Shown here: positions 18,238 through 27,654 of the stretch, in pieces
Position numbering within the stretch: position 1 is the stretch's first letter
Layout: each line of letters begins with the position of its first letter
Assembly (NCBI GenBank): GCA_947644305.1
Contig: CANRYS010000010.1
Span: forward strand, 62,001-126,000
Source: an uncultured Roseburia sp.
GTDB taxonomy: Bacteria > Bacillota > Clostridia > Lachnospirales > Lachnospiraceae
Direction of reading: 5' to 3'
DNA: 64,000 bases
Notes under the pieces: generated by a model
What the model saw: the letters and a program-made list of their open reading frames with translations, nothing else
What the model was told of the DNA's origin: nothing
Databases searched by the model: none
Made by a program: the position numbers and the translations under genes

Positions 18238-19758
18238 ATGTATAAGTCAATATTGGACTATTTTGAAAAAACGGTGGCTGCCAATCCAGATAAAGCTGCA
18301 TTATTACATAGAGAAGACTCATGTTCATTTACCGAACTGATGCAAAGAGGACAGAAACTTGGGTCACTACTCTCCTGTTTACTAAAACAGAGTATGTTCT
18401 CTCCCATTGTTGTTCTCCTTCCCAAATCAATTGATTCGGTAACAGCAGATATCGGCATCCTCTACAGCTCTAATGTATTTAATAACCTGGATATAAAAAC
18501 ACCCGTTCAGCGATTGGAAAATATCATTAAGCAGCTAAAGCCAGCTGCTGTTATTACAGAAGAAAAATATTCGGATCTGATCGACTGGAAAAAATACCAG
18601 ATGGAAGTTGTGGAGATCGACAAGCTGGACTTTGACCAGATGTCAATAAATCATGAGTTATTGCAGGAAAACCGGGAAAAATTAATTGACACAGATCCAT
18701 TTTGTATAATAAATACTTCTGGTTCGACGGGAACACCGAAAGGTGTTGTATTAAACTACAAGAGTTTTTTCGATTTTATGGCATGGGCGACAGAAACTTT
18801 CAGCCTTTCTGGAGACGAGATTATAGGAGCCCTATCTCCTATCGTATTTGACATTTATGATTTTGAAATATGTCTGATGATGATGAAGGGAGCTTCTATC
18901 GTCCTTCTGGACAGCTCTCTGGCTGTCTTTCCGGCTAAATTACTGGCTGAATTGCAGGAAAAGAAAGTAAACTTCTTGTTCTGGGTTCCGACAATTATGG
19001 TAAACATAGCCAACATGAATTTATTAGAAAAGCTACCATTACCAGACATAAAAACCATCTGGTTTGCAGGGGAAGTATTCCCAACCAAACAGTTTAATTA
19101 TTGGAAAAAGCAGTTGCCACAGGCAGTTTTTGCGAATCTCTATGGTCCGATCGAGATTACCCTGGACTGTATTTACTACATTGTTGAAAGGGACTTTGAT
19201 GACGATGAACCGCTTCCCATCGGTCTTCCTTGTAATAATACGGATATTCTGCTTCTTAATGAAGACGACCAGCTCTGCCGTGATGGCGAGGAAGGTGAAA
19301 TCTGTGTACGCGGTACTTCCCTTGCCATGGGATATTATAACAATCCGGAGAAGACAAAAGCAGCTTTCGTTCAAAATCCCCTGAACTATTCCTATCCGGA
19401 ACTGATTTACCGGACCGGTGACATTGCTGCATACGGAAAAGACGGTCTGATCCATTTCAAAGGACGAAAAGACAGCCTTGTGAAACATCAGGGATACCGG
19501 ATCGAACTCGGTGAGATAGAGCATGAGATCGTAAACAACTTAAAGCTGGTTCCCAACTGCTGTGTTGTTTATGATAACAAAAATAAATGTATCGTTCTCT
19601 TCTATGAGGAGAACGGCGTGACAGAGGTGCAGATACGGAAGGCGCTGGGAGAATCATTCCCGCGGTATATGGTTCCAACTATATATCATGTTATGGAAGA
19701 GCTCCCCAGAAATACCAATGGCAAGATTGACCGCTTAAAACTGTCACAAATGATATAA
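18238..19758 (+). CDS. DltA-like AMP-forming ligase (right copy)
   Basis: 506 residues, paralogue of 6238-7764. It has NTSGSTGTPKG, SPIVFDIYDFEI, NLYGPIEITLD, YRTGDI, GRKDSLVKHQGYRIELGEIE and NGKIDR. The A4 region differs (FDIYDFEI against FDISTQDI) and A5 reads GPIE where GPTE is usual, so the two ligases may select different acids. GGAGGCTCTGAT precedes the ATG. Confidence 0.85.
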   Translation: MYKSILDYFEKTVAANPDKAALLHREDSCSFTELMQRGQKLGSLLSCLLKQSMFSPIVVLLPKSIDSVTADIGILYSSNVFNNLDIKTPVQRLENIIKQLKPAAVITEEKYSDLIDWKKYQMEVVEIDKLDFDQMSINHELLQENREKLIDTDPFCIINTSGSTGTPKGVVLNYKSFFDFMAWATETFSLSGDEIIGALSPIVFDIYDFEICLMMMKGASIVLLDSSLAVFPAKLLAELQEKKVNFLFWVPTIMVNIANMNLLEKLPLPDIKTIWFAGEVFPTKQFNYWKKQLPQAVFANLYGPIEITLDCIYYIVERDFDDDEPLPIGLPCNNTDILLLNEDDQLCRDGEEGEICVRGTSLAMGYYNNPEKTKAAFVQNPLNYSYPELIYRTGDIAAYGKDGLIHFKGRKDSLVKHQGYRIELGEIEHEIVNNLKLVPNCCVVYDNKNKCIVLFYEENGVTEVQIRKALGESFPRYMVPTIYHVMEELPRNTNGKIDRLKLSQMI

Positions 19759-19777
19759 AAAATAAGGAGGCAGGAAG

Positions 19778-20008
19778 ATGGAAAAAATAATGGAGATTTT
19801 ACAGGGAATCCGACCTGAATTTGATTTTAATTCCAGTGAGGATTTCATTGAAGACGGCTATTTGGATTCTTTTGATCTTGTATCTTTAGTGTCTGAACTG
19901 GACGATACATTCGATATTTCCATTGACGGACTGGATATCATACCAGAGAATTTTAAGTCTTTGGACACGATTACCAATGTTGTGAAAAAAAACGGAGGCA
20001 ATGTATGA
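19778..20008 (+). CDS. Acyl/peptidyl carrier protein, subtype A (right)
   Basis: 76 residues, serine near 31 in GYLDSFDLVSLV. AAGGAGGCAGGAAG precedes the ATG. Its end overlaps the start of the subtype-A KAS III gene by four bases, exactly as in the left set. Confidence 0.9.
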   Translation: MEKIMEILQGIRPEFDFNSSEDFIEDGYLDSFDLVSLVSELDDTFDISIDGLDIIPENFKSLDTITNVVKKNGGNV

Positions 20009-21069
20009 TTACTACCTTGAAAGGAAAAAGAATCGCAGGGATGCTGACTGTATTGCCAGAAAATGAGTATGATTATGACGAGGAAACCAAACCCTTTGCC
20101 ACACTTCAGACCAAACGGTTAAAACGTATTATGGGGTTTGGGAAAAGGCGGGCCGCCAAATCAGATTCAACCACATCTGATTTCTGTATTTATGGTCTGA
20201 ATTATATGCTGGAAAAAGGTTACATAAAAAAAGAAGAAATTGGCGCCATTGTGGTTACCGGACTGACTCCAGATTACTTTATACCGCACGTGAGCAATAT
20301 TATCCACGGTGAATGTGACCTGCCTTCCGATGTGATATGTATGGATATTCCACAGGGATGCGTCGGATTTATGTTAGGAGCGCTTCAGGCCTTTTTATTA
20401 CTGGATGTGGTTGGAGACAAGAAAGTTGTTGTCTTTAATAGTGATGTTCTCTGCCGGAAAAATAAGGAAGATCAGCTCACTGCTGCTTCTTTTGGTGGGG
20501 ATGCGACAGCGATAACCGTATTCGAACACGATGACAAAGCTTCTGATATTTATATAAATTTATATAATGACGGAAAAGAAAGGGAGACGCTGATCATGCA
20601 TGCAGGCGGTTTTCGCATGCCAAGAACTCCGGAAACAGCGATTCCGCGGGATATTGGTGACGGGACAATGAAAAGCTACGATGACCTGTGGATGGACGGC
20701 TCCAAAGTGTTTAACTTTGTCCAGAAGGAAGTGCCGCCTATGATTGACGAGATCGTAAACTACGCCAATTTGTCCAAAGAGGATATCCAATGGTACCTCT
20801 TCCACCAGCCCAACAAATTTATGCTGCAGAAACTCGCGGATAAACTGCAGGTACCATGGGACAAAGTTCCTATGAATGTAGTTGAGAATTTCGGCAATTC
20901 CAGCGGTTCAACGATACCTGTTGCCATTACAGACAATTTAGCAGACGAAATGCTTACGGGGCAATACAAGTGCTGTCTTGCCGGGTTTGGCGCTGGACTG
21001 TCATGGTCTTCTATGATTGTGGATCTTGGGAATATGAGTTTTTGTGAAATGATCACATCTGTTTATTGA
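20005..21069 (+). CDS. KAS III-like 3-oxoacyl-ACP synthase, subtype A (right)
   Basis: 354 residues with Cys near 119 (IPQGCVGFM), His near 267 (LFHQPNKF) and Asn near 298 (GNSSGSTIP). Close paralogue of 7790-8848: both share LPENEY near residue 20 and the FNFVQKEVPP segment. Translationally coupled to its carrier gene. Confidence 0.9.
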   Translation: MITTLKGKRIAGMLTVLPENEYDYDEETKPFATLQTKRLKRIMGFGKRRAAKSDSTTSDFCIYGLNYMLEKGYIKKEEIGAIVVTGLTPDYFIPHVSNIIHGECDLPSDVICMDIPQGCVGFMLGALQAFLLLDVVGDKKVVVFNSDVLCRKNKEDQLTAASFGGDATAITVFEHDDKASDIYINLYNDGKERETLIMHAGGFRMPRTPETAIPRDIGDGTMKSYDDLWMDGSKVFNFVQKEVPPMIDEIVNYANLSKEDIQWYLFHQPNKFMLQKLADKLQVPWDKVPMNVVENFGNSSGSTIPVAITDNLADEMLTGQYKCCLAGFGAGLSWSSMIVDLGNMSFCEMITSVY

Positions 21070-21080
21070 TGGAGGGAAAA

Positions 21081-21869
21081 ATGAGAATTCAGGAAATAAT
21101 GCAGTTTATCTCATCTTTGCGTAAGACCAAAAAGAGACTGATAACAAATTATTATCTGACTCTACAGGGTTCAGAAGAAGATTTTGAGAGCTGGACATCA
21201 GAAAACAGCATTGTTTTTTGTGCACAGGAAAATAAAGTGTACCGGTGTTATTTTGCAACCACGGATATAAATGAGTTGAATACTCTTCTGCTAAAAATGC
21301 CATCGGGAACGGTGCTGGATTATATTACGAAAGAGAAAACCAGGGACTTCCGTTGGGCAGATGCCGGATTCAATTTATATCGTACCTTAATTCGGTATAC
21401 AAATCCAAACTGGTCAGATGAAGATCGTCCGAAATCAAAGCGGGCTTTATTTTTAGAGCAGTTCTATGATGAAACGATTGGAGAATTTGCCATGCCTGCA
21501 GATGCAGAAGAACTTTATGAATTACTATATAAAATTTTTGATTATCGTGTAAGCAGGCTGCCTTCTATGGAACAGTTGATTGAGATGATAGAAAAAAAGT
21601 GGGTCCTTCTATATCGTGAACAGGGCAAAATTACAGCTTTTTTAATGTATCAGATCGAAGGCAGAAAATATTATGGTTATCAAATTTATAACGAAGGGAC
21701 AGCAGATATTACATACAACCTAGAGCGAAAAGCAACAAATTATGCGCAATCCGCCTACCAGGTAAAAAGTTCCTACGGGTGGGTAGAGATTGACAATTTG
21801 GGTGCCAATGACCGATGTGAAAGCGGCGACTTTGATGGAACATACGACTATATATTTGTAAAGTCCTGA
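21081..21869 (+). CDS. GNAT-like acyltransferase (right copy)
   Basis: About 262 residues from the ATG at 21081, which GGAGGG precedes by four bases; an in-frame TTG/ATG at 21066/21069 overlaps that site and is unlikely. It aligns with 9103-9915 from the first residues (ITNYYLTL against ITNFYPGL) to the YDYIFVK end. As in the left set it lies just beyond the subtype-A carrier/synthase pair. Confidence 0.6.
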   Translation: MRIQEIMQFISSLRKTKKRLITNYYLTLQGSEEDFESWTSENSIVFCAQENKVYRCYFATTDINELNTLLLKMPSGTVLDYITKEKTRDFRWADAGFNLYRTLIRYTNPNWSDEDRPKSKRALFLEQFYDETIGEFAMPADAEELYELLYKIFDYRVSRLPSMEQLIEMIEKKWVLLYREQGKITAFLMYQIEGRKYYGYQIYNEGTADITYNLERKATNYAQSAYQVKSSYGWVEIDNLGANDRCESGDFDGTYDYIFVKS

Positions 21870-21924
21870 AAATATTTCCCTAATAAAACAGGTGAATTAT
21901 ATCAAAATAATGGAGGAAATCAAA

Positions 21925-22143
21925 ATGACCTATCAAGAAAAATTAGATCTGTTAGAAGATATGATGGAATTAGAGGAAAACACCTTATCTGGTAAAGAAA
22001 ACCTGGAAGATATAGATGAATGGGACTCTATGAGTAAACTTTATCTTGTTTCCTGGGTAAAAAAGAATATGAAGAAGAAATTAACAACAGAAGAAATAGT
22101 CCAATTTCGTACCGTAAATGATATTTGTGAGTATATTCAATAA
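21925..22143 (+). CDS. Acyl carrier protein (right, fourth type)
   Basis: 72 residues from the ATG at 21925 behind GGAGGAAATCAAA. Serine near 35 in DIDEWDSMSKLYLV. It belongs with the subtype-C carriers but is more diverged and has no clear left-set equivalent. Confidence 0.88.
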   Translation: MTYQEKLDLLEDMMELEENTLSGKENLEDIDEWDSMSKLYLVSWVKKNMKKKLTTEEIVQFRTVNDICEYIQ

Positions 22144-22193
22144 TTGATTTTTGGGATTGATACGGATATCCAGTCAGGAGATGCAGAAAAAAT

Positions 22194-23183
22194 ATGATTT
22201 CAATGAGAAGGGCTGTCTATGAAGACATTCCATCTATTATGAATTTCATAGACCAATACTGGAAAAAAGATCATATTCTCGCCAGAGACAGGTCTTTTTT
22301 CGAGTGGCAGTTTGTAGATGGAAAACAGGTAAACATGTTTCTTGCAATAGATGAAGATGGCAAGATCTATGGAATACAAGGAGTCATTTTATACAGTCAA
22401 AGTGATACTCCAGACATTTCAGGAAGTATATGGAAGACAATCAAAAGCAACAATCCGATGCTTGGTATTGAGTTGGGAGACTTTATGTACCAGCAATTAA
22501 GGGCAAGATATACTTGTTCCCCCGGAATGAGTAAGAAAGCAACTAAAATATATAAAATGATGGGGCTTGTTTCTGCTTCATTGGATCATTTCTATCGATT
22601 GAGCGAAAGAAATGATTATAAAATTGCAAAGATACGAAACAAAATAATTCCGCCGGCAAAAAATACCGGCTATCGAATGGAACCAATACATTCCATCGAC
22701 GAGATGAAAGAGATCATTTCCGGGCAGGAGTTAGCACAAGGTATTATGAGCAAGGATTATTCATATATCCAAAAACGTTACTTTGCACATCCGGTCTATC
22801 AATATGATATTTGGAAAATAATAAATTTGCAGGGAAACGCAAATTCAGTCATTATTACGAGGCCAGAACAAGCACAGGGACGCAAGTGCTGTAAAATTAT
22901 CGATTTTTATGGTAAAGAGTCTGACCTGGGGCAGATAGCAGCTACATTGGATCAATTCATGAAAGAATATGATTATGAGTTTGTGGACATTTATTCTTTT
23001 GGTATTCCTGCAGACATCTATGAACAAGGGGGATTCGTCCGATGCGATGTAGAGGATGAGAATATTATACCGAATTATTTTCATCCTTTTGAACAAAAAA
23101 ATGTTTCTTTGGATATGATCGATCCGCTTATACCGGGAATGAAGCTTTTTCGGGGTGACGGTGACCAGGATCGCCCGTCCTAA
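22194..23183 (+). CDS. GNAT/FemAB-like acyltransferase (right copy)
   Basis: 329 residues, close paralogue of 13003-13995 over the full length (AVYEDIPSIMNFID, SGSIWKTIKS, IMSKDYSYIQKRYF, NIIPNYFHPFEQ, FRGDGDQDRP). In the left set it is the first gene; here it is the eighth, so gene order has been shuffled between the two sets. Confidence 0.7.
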   Translation: MISMRRAVYEDIPSIMNFIDQYWKKDHILARDRSFFEWQFVDGKQVNMFLAIDEDGKIYGIQGVILYSQSDTPDISGSIWKTIKSNNPMLGIELGDFMYQQLRARYTCSPGMSKKATKIYKMMGLVSASLDHFYRLSERNDYKIAKIRNKIIPPAKNTGYRMEPIHSIDEMKEIISGQELAQGIMSKDYSYIQKRYFAHPVYQYDIWKIINLQGNANSVIITRPEQAQGRKCCKIIDFYGKESDLGQIAATLDQFMKEYDYEFVDIYSFGIPADIYEQGGFVRCDVEDENIIPNYFHPFEQKNVSLDMIDPLIPGMKLFRGDGDQDRPS

Positions 23184-23208
23184 TATAATTTTTATAAGGA
23201 GAAATAAA

Positions 23209-23934
23209 GTGAAATATTATTTGATTACAGGCGCATCTTCTGGTATTGGCAGGGAGATGGCAAAAAGTCTTTCTGATTCGGACACAATGATCATTCTTGT
23301 AGCACGCAGACAAGAAAAACTATTGGAGGTTCAGAAAGAATTAAAAGGAAAAAGCATGGTAGTACCATGTGATCTGAGGAAATCAGATGAGATCGAATCC
23401 GTTTTTCATACTTTGCAGGAAGAAGGCATAAGACTGGATGGTCTCATTTATTGTGCTGGCATTGCATTTATTAAAACGTTGAAGTTAATGGAACAAGATG
23501 ATCTGGAAAACATGTTTCGCGTTAATGTGTTTGGTTTTTACGAAATGTGCCGCCATTTCCAAAATGTAAAAGCCTCGAATAAGGGAGCGGCTATTGTCGG
23601 AATCTCTTCCTATGCGGCCACAATGAAGGAACCAGGTATGTCTGCCTATGCAATGACAAAAGAAGCGATGAATACCCAGGTTCAGATTCTGGCGAAAGAA
23701 TTTTTGAAACGCAGGATCCGTATCAACGCAGTCATGCCCGCCAATGTAATGTCCAAAATGTGTGATGACAATAACGATTGGACGGAAGAAGAAATCGCAG
23801 AGCTCACACGAAAGCAACCTCTAGGGGTTATTCCTATTGCCAATGTGATTCATACTGTTCAATTTCTGTTATCCGAAGATGCCAAGTACATAACTGGGGA
23901 GTGTATCGGAATCAGTGCAGGTTATCATGGATAA
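23209..23934 (+). CDS. Short-chain dehydrogenase/reductase, FabG-like (right 2)
   Basis: About 241 residues from a GTG at 23209, chosen because AAGGAG precedes it by seven bases and the encoded start (KYYLITGASSGIG) matches family N termini; the open frame runs upstream to 23155 without support. Tyr near 147 and Lys near 151 lie in SAYAMTKEAM. Matches 12265-12984 in position next to the GNAT gene. Confidence 0.87.
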   Translation: MKYYLITGASSGIGREMAKSLSDSDTMIILVARRQEKLLEVQKELKGKSMVVPCDLRKSDEIESVFHTLQEEGIRLDGLIYCAGIAFIKTLKLMEQDDLENMFRVNVFGFYEMCRHFQNVKASNKGAAIVGISSYAATMKEPGMSAYAMTKEAMNTQVQILAKEFLKRRIRINAVMPANVMSKMCDDNNDWTEEEIAELTRKQPLGVIPIANVIHTVQFLLSEDAKYITGECIGISAGYHG

Positions 23935-23992
23935 TGGTTTCTTTTTTATAGAGAAAACTAAGAATTAAATGAAGTAAGGAGAGAATATTCAA

Positions 23993-24214
23993 ATGACTTT
24001 ACAAGAAAAAATCGAATTTTTAGAAGATATTATGGATGTGGAGGAAGGAAGCCTGACCGAAAGTACTATATTAGAAGAAGTTGAAGAATGGGATTCTTTA
24101 AGTACTTTGACATTAACTGTAAAGATGAAACAGGAGTATGATATAAATCTTACTACAGAAACAATTAAAGATTTTGTGACAGTTGGTGATATTTGTAACT
24201 ATATACCAGATTAA
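23993..24214 (+). CDS. Acyl carrier protein, subtype C (right)
   Basis: 73 residues, serine near 35 in EVEEWDSLSTLTLTV. AAGGAGAG precedes the ATG. It is the closest relative of 12012-12242 and sits just upstream of the fused KAS III gene. Confidence 0.9.
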   Translation: MTLQEKIEFLEDIMDVEEGSLTESTILEEVEEWDSLSTLTLTVKMKQEYDINLTTETIKDFVTVGDICNYIPD

Positions 24215-24241
24215 TAATTGGTGGAAAGTGAGAATTCTCTT

Positions 24242-25885
24242 ATGAATGGTAAATATTCCAATATAAAAGTAACAGGTGTTGCCTCGGCAGTTCCTTCTTA
24301 TGTTATGGATAATATGGACTATGTGGATGTTTTTGGTAAGCGCCGGGTAACAAAACAAGCAAAGCTGACAGGTGTTTACAGACATCATTTATCCTATAGG
24401 TATCAGAAAGTTTCAGATCTTTGTATGAGTGCAGCAGAAAATCTGTTGAATCATTTACAGTGGAACAGGGAAGATGTGAAAATTCTTGTTTTATGTACTC
24501 AACTTGCAGATTATGAAATTCCATCTACGGCAATCGATCTAACGAACCGTCTTGGCTTGGGAAAAGACTGTATGGCATATGATATCAATCTGGGCTGCTC
24601 CTCATTTGATTTGGGAATTCAGACAATAGCCGGTTTATTGCAAAGTCAACCAGATGGAACAAAGGCTCTTTTATTGACAGGTGACATTATGAATATACCA
24701 GACGGCGTTATGATGAAAAACGAAGATATCATCAACATTATGATGTTTGGTTCTGGTGGTTCTGCTACTGCTTTAGAAAAACAGCCAGGAAATGAACTTT
24801 TGTTCCGAAATTTTTGCGATGGATCGGGATGGAATGCCATCGTCCGTTTCAAAAAAACAGAAACCATGATGCAGGGAAATAAAGTATTTGAGTTTGCCAT
24901 TAATGACGTAGTCGATAATATGACAGCTTTTTTTCAAGATTTTAATTTAAAAGATGATATTGACTATTATGCTTTTCATCAGGCACAAAAATTGATACTT
25001 GACACCATAGCAACTGGTTGTGAATTGCCAGAAGACCAGGTACTTACCTCCTATGAGGAATATGGAAACACCTCGGGAGCTTCCATTCCGATTACACTAT
25101 GCCACAATCTGGATAAGTTTAAAGATAAAGATAACCTTCAAATCTGCAGTTGCGGCTTTGGTGTTGGATTGTCTATGGGAATTTCTTATTTCCAGCTTCC
25201 CGTCCAAAATATTCTACCTGTGATCATAACGGATGAGCATTTTGACGAGCACAGGCTGCATAATGGAGAACTGTATTCCAGAACTGTATTATTAATGAAT
25301 CCCAAAACTTCTATCACTAAATTGGTTGCACGAGAATTGGATGATCAAGCATGTAATTTAGGTTTATATGGTTCAAAAGAAATACTAAAAGAAATGCATT
25401 CACAATTATTTTGGAAAGATTGTGAAATATTTGATGATGAATTAAATCTGGCAGCCCAAAATACTTCCAGAACATATGACTCTGTTATATTTGATATGGC
25501 TGTCTATGATATGGATAAAGTGGCTGAAGAGGCTGGATGCCTGAAACAACAAGGGGTGTTGTCAACCAATAGTTCCGTCATTCTCATAGCAGAGGACAAA
25601 GACGACGATGCCGCCCTTCATTCTTCCATGAAATTGTTATCTGATTCTTTAGAAGGTGAATGCAGAGTCAATGCCGTTGTATACAAAATGGAAAGTTTGG
25701 ATTTGTTTCCCAAGATACTCGATCGGCCAGAATGGTTGGAAAGAAAGATATCTATGAAAAATTCATCTGACATGGTAAGGCCATTTTTCATTTCTAAAAC
25801 CATTGAAAAACTGGTTTCCATGGACTTGCTTGCGGTGACTTCAACGATTGTACATATTTCAGATATAGTAAATGAGTTTATGTAA
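24242..25885 (+). CDS. KAS III-like synthase fused to a degenerate SDR-like domain
   Basis: About 547 residues from the ATG at 24242, which aligns with the other subtype-B starts (NGKYSNIKVTG); TTG at 24218 is possible but lacks a ribosome site. Residues 1-330 are a complete KAS III with Cys near 119 (NLGCSSFDLG), His near 246 (FHQAQKL) and Asn near 276 (EYGNTSGASIP). Residues about 343-547 look like a decayed SDR: SSVILIAEDKDDD, a long helix, then RVNAVVYKM align with the SxVxISS / RVNAIxP part of the neighbours. The glycine-rich cofactor loop and YxxxK are missing. The tail is probably structural or non-catalytic. Confidence 0.8.
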   Translation: MNGKYSNIKVTGVASAVPSYVMDNMDYVDVFGKRRVTKQAKLTGVYRHHLSYRYQKVSDLCMSAAENLLNHLQWNREDVKILVLCTQLADYEIPSTAIDLTNRLGLGKDCMAYDINLGCSSFDLGIQTIAGLLQSQPDGTKALLLTGDIMNIPDGVMMKNEDIINIMMFGSGGSATALEKQPGNELLFRNFCDGSGWNAIVRFKKTETMMQGNKVFEFAINDVVDNMTAFFQDFNLKDDIDYYAFHQAQKLILDTIATGCELPEDQVLTSYEEYGNTSGASIPITLCHNLDKFKDKDNLQICSCGFGVGLSMGISYFQLPVQNILPVIITDEHFDEHRLHNGELYSRTVLLMNPKTSITKLVARELDDQACNLGLYGSKEILKEMHSQLFWKDCEIFDDELNLAAQNTSRTYDSVIFDMAVYDMDKVAEEAGCLKQQGVLSTNSSVILIAEDKDDDAALHSSMKLLSDSLEGECRVNAVVYKMESLDLFPKILDRPEWLERKISMKNSSDMVRPFFISKTIEKLVSMDLLAVTSTIVHISDIVNEFM

Positions 25886-25901
25886 AGAGGGAAGGTAAAA
25901 A

Positions 25902-26729
25902 TTGAGAGATGTTTTGACAGAAAAAGGAAAAGCTATCATCTTGAATGCGATTGGAAATCCACTTTTAACGAACTGCTATCTCTCCTGCCGCGAGATAATG
26001 GATAAAATTGCAACACATAAAATCCATTGTTTTTGCTATGAGGAGGAGATTGTTATTTTAATACATCCGATGAATGGTCTCCATAAAATGTACTATTTTA
26101 TCCAAAGTCAAGATGTCCTGATTCCATGCCTTGTCGAAAAGATACAAAAAGACATAGAAAACTACCAAAACCTAGAAGGAACCGTTGTAACCAAAATACC
26201 AGATAAGAATGTGGATATTTTAAAGAAATTGGAATTTCACCCATATAAAAAATACATTCGAAAGCAGATGATTCCAGGTACGACAGAGCAGTATGAAGCA
26301 ATGTATAAAGCAGAAAATGCGGATATGGATGACTTAAATGATATCTTTCAACTTCTATATGAAACCTTTGATATCATGACAGATCATCTGGTGTCAAAAA
26401 CTGAACTTCGTACCTTTCTTGAAATGCGCCAGGTGCTTAAGATAGCTATTGATGGGGAACTAGCAGGCGTGCTGCTCTTCGAGACTTTTGGTAAGAAATC
26501 GTATCTTCGTTCCCTCTGTGTGTCAGAAAAATTTGCGGGAAAAAAAATTGGACTTTCTTTACTATATACCTATATTTTAAAAAATCTGGAAACCACAAAA
26601 TTGTTTTATCTCTGGGTCGAGAGCACAAACAAGCGGGCGATACAACTTTACGAGAATCTTGGATACAAAAACGATGGTATACAAGAGTGTATTTATTTAT
26701 ATACTAATAAATATGGCAGCGAGTCATAG
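25902..26729 (+). CDS. GNAT-family acyltransferase (right copy, last gene)
   Basis: 275 residues starting at a TTG behind GAGGGAAGG. Strong paralogue of 5388-6194: DVLTEKGKAIILN, NPLLTNCYLSC, SYLRSLCVSEKF and LFYLWVESTNKRAI are nearly the same in both. It closes the right operon; a weak GC-rich dyad at about 26736-26766 may end transcription. Confidence 0.75.
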   Translation: MRDVLTEKGKAIILNAIGNPLLTNCYLSCREIMDKIATHKIHCFCYEEEIVILIHPMNGLHKMYYFIQSQDVLIPCLVEKIQKDIENYQNLEGTVVTKIPDKNVDILKKLEFHPYKKYIRKQMIPGTTEQYEAMYKAENADMDDLNDIFQLLYETFDIMTDHLVSKTELRTFLEMRQVLKIAIDGELAGVLLFETFGKKSYLRSLCVSEKFAGKKIGLSLLYTYILKNLETTKLFYLWVESTNKRAIQLYENLGYKNDGIQECIYLYTNKYGSES

Positions 26730-26772
26730 ACGAGAAACGGGGAGCGCTAAGTTTTAGTCTACCGCCCCCCTC

Positions 26773-27537
26773 TCATCCGATCAGTACCTCTTTTCCCCTA
26801 AACGCAAAACCGTATTTGCGGATCCGTTCTTTTTCTATTCCCTGTGCTAAAAAAGTCTGCTCATACTTCTTTTCCCCAATCTGATCTAATGCTGCCTGCA
26901 CGGTTTCCTCCAAGGAAGATTCTTTTTTCGGATTATATATCTTAAATTCCATAATAATCCCAAAATCTTTCGGTTTCAAAGGTTTCAGCATCACATCATA
27001 CCGTCCAAATCCACTCTCCCGATTTGATGTCACCTCATATCTGCCGGCAAGATCAACGAGTAATCCCAGTACAAATCCATGGTAAAACCGCTCTGGTGTA
27101 TTCCTCTCTGATGGCTTTTGACCACCGTCAAAGAAGCTGAACATAGTTTCCGCGATGACACCCATATAATCATTCATAGATTCTATATCATCTTTTAAAA
27201 GAGCTTTGATGAAATCATTATAATCTCCTGACCTTTCATCAAACCAATCCCGTACCATGTCTTCAAAAGTCAGCTTTACTTCATAATTCGTCAGAAAAAG
27301 TTCATATTCTTTGTCATGGATCTCTATTATTTTCAGATACCCTGCCGCAAGAAGAAGGCTCCAGACCGCTCTCTCGCTTCCCCCCAACTGATTGAATGCC
27401 ATCTCTTCATGAATCCTGCTTCGAATCGTTTTATCAGCCAGCAAAAGTTCAAACTGCATCTTGATACCTCTGCTCCCTTCACGGATCAGTCTGTCAATCA
27501 GCCCGTTTGAACTTGTATTCGCCCAATAGGGTTTCAA
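26773..27537 (-). pseudogene. C-terminal remnant of an AAA-ATPase-like / PD-(D/E)XK nuclease protein
   Basis: About 254 residues that match only the C-terminal half of the widespread gut-Clostridia family made of an AAA-ATPase-like domain plus a PDDEXK_9 nuclease-like domain: YWANTSSNGLIDRLI, FYHGFVLGLL, then the nuclease-like SGFGRYDVMLKP and IIMEFKIY. Full proteins are about 550 residues. The frame is open upstream only for 11 more codons to a TGA and has no ATPase motifs, so the N-terminal half is gone. Convergent with the right acyl cluster. Confidence 0.75.
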
Positions 27538-27654
27538 CTGTTTTTTAATTTGATCTCCTGCCAGACTAGTTCAATTATACATAATCCGGCATAAACCGAC
27601 AAGAACAATCATTCGACATATATCAATAGGATTCGACATGCCAGTAATAAAATT

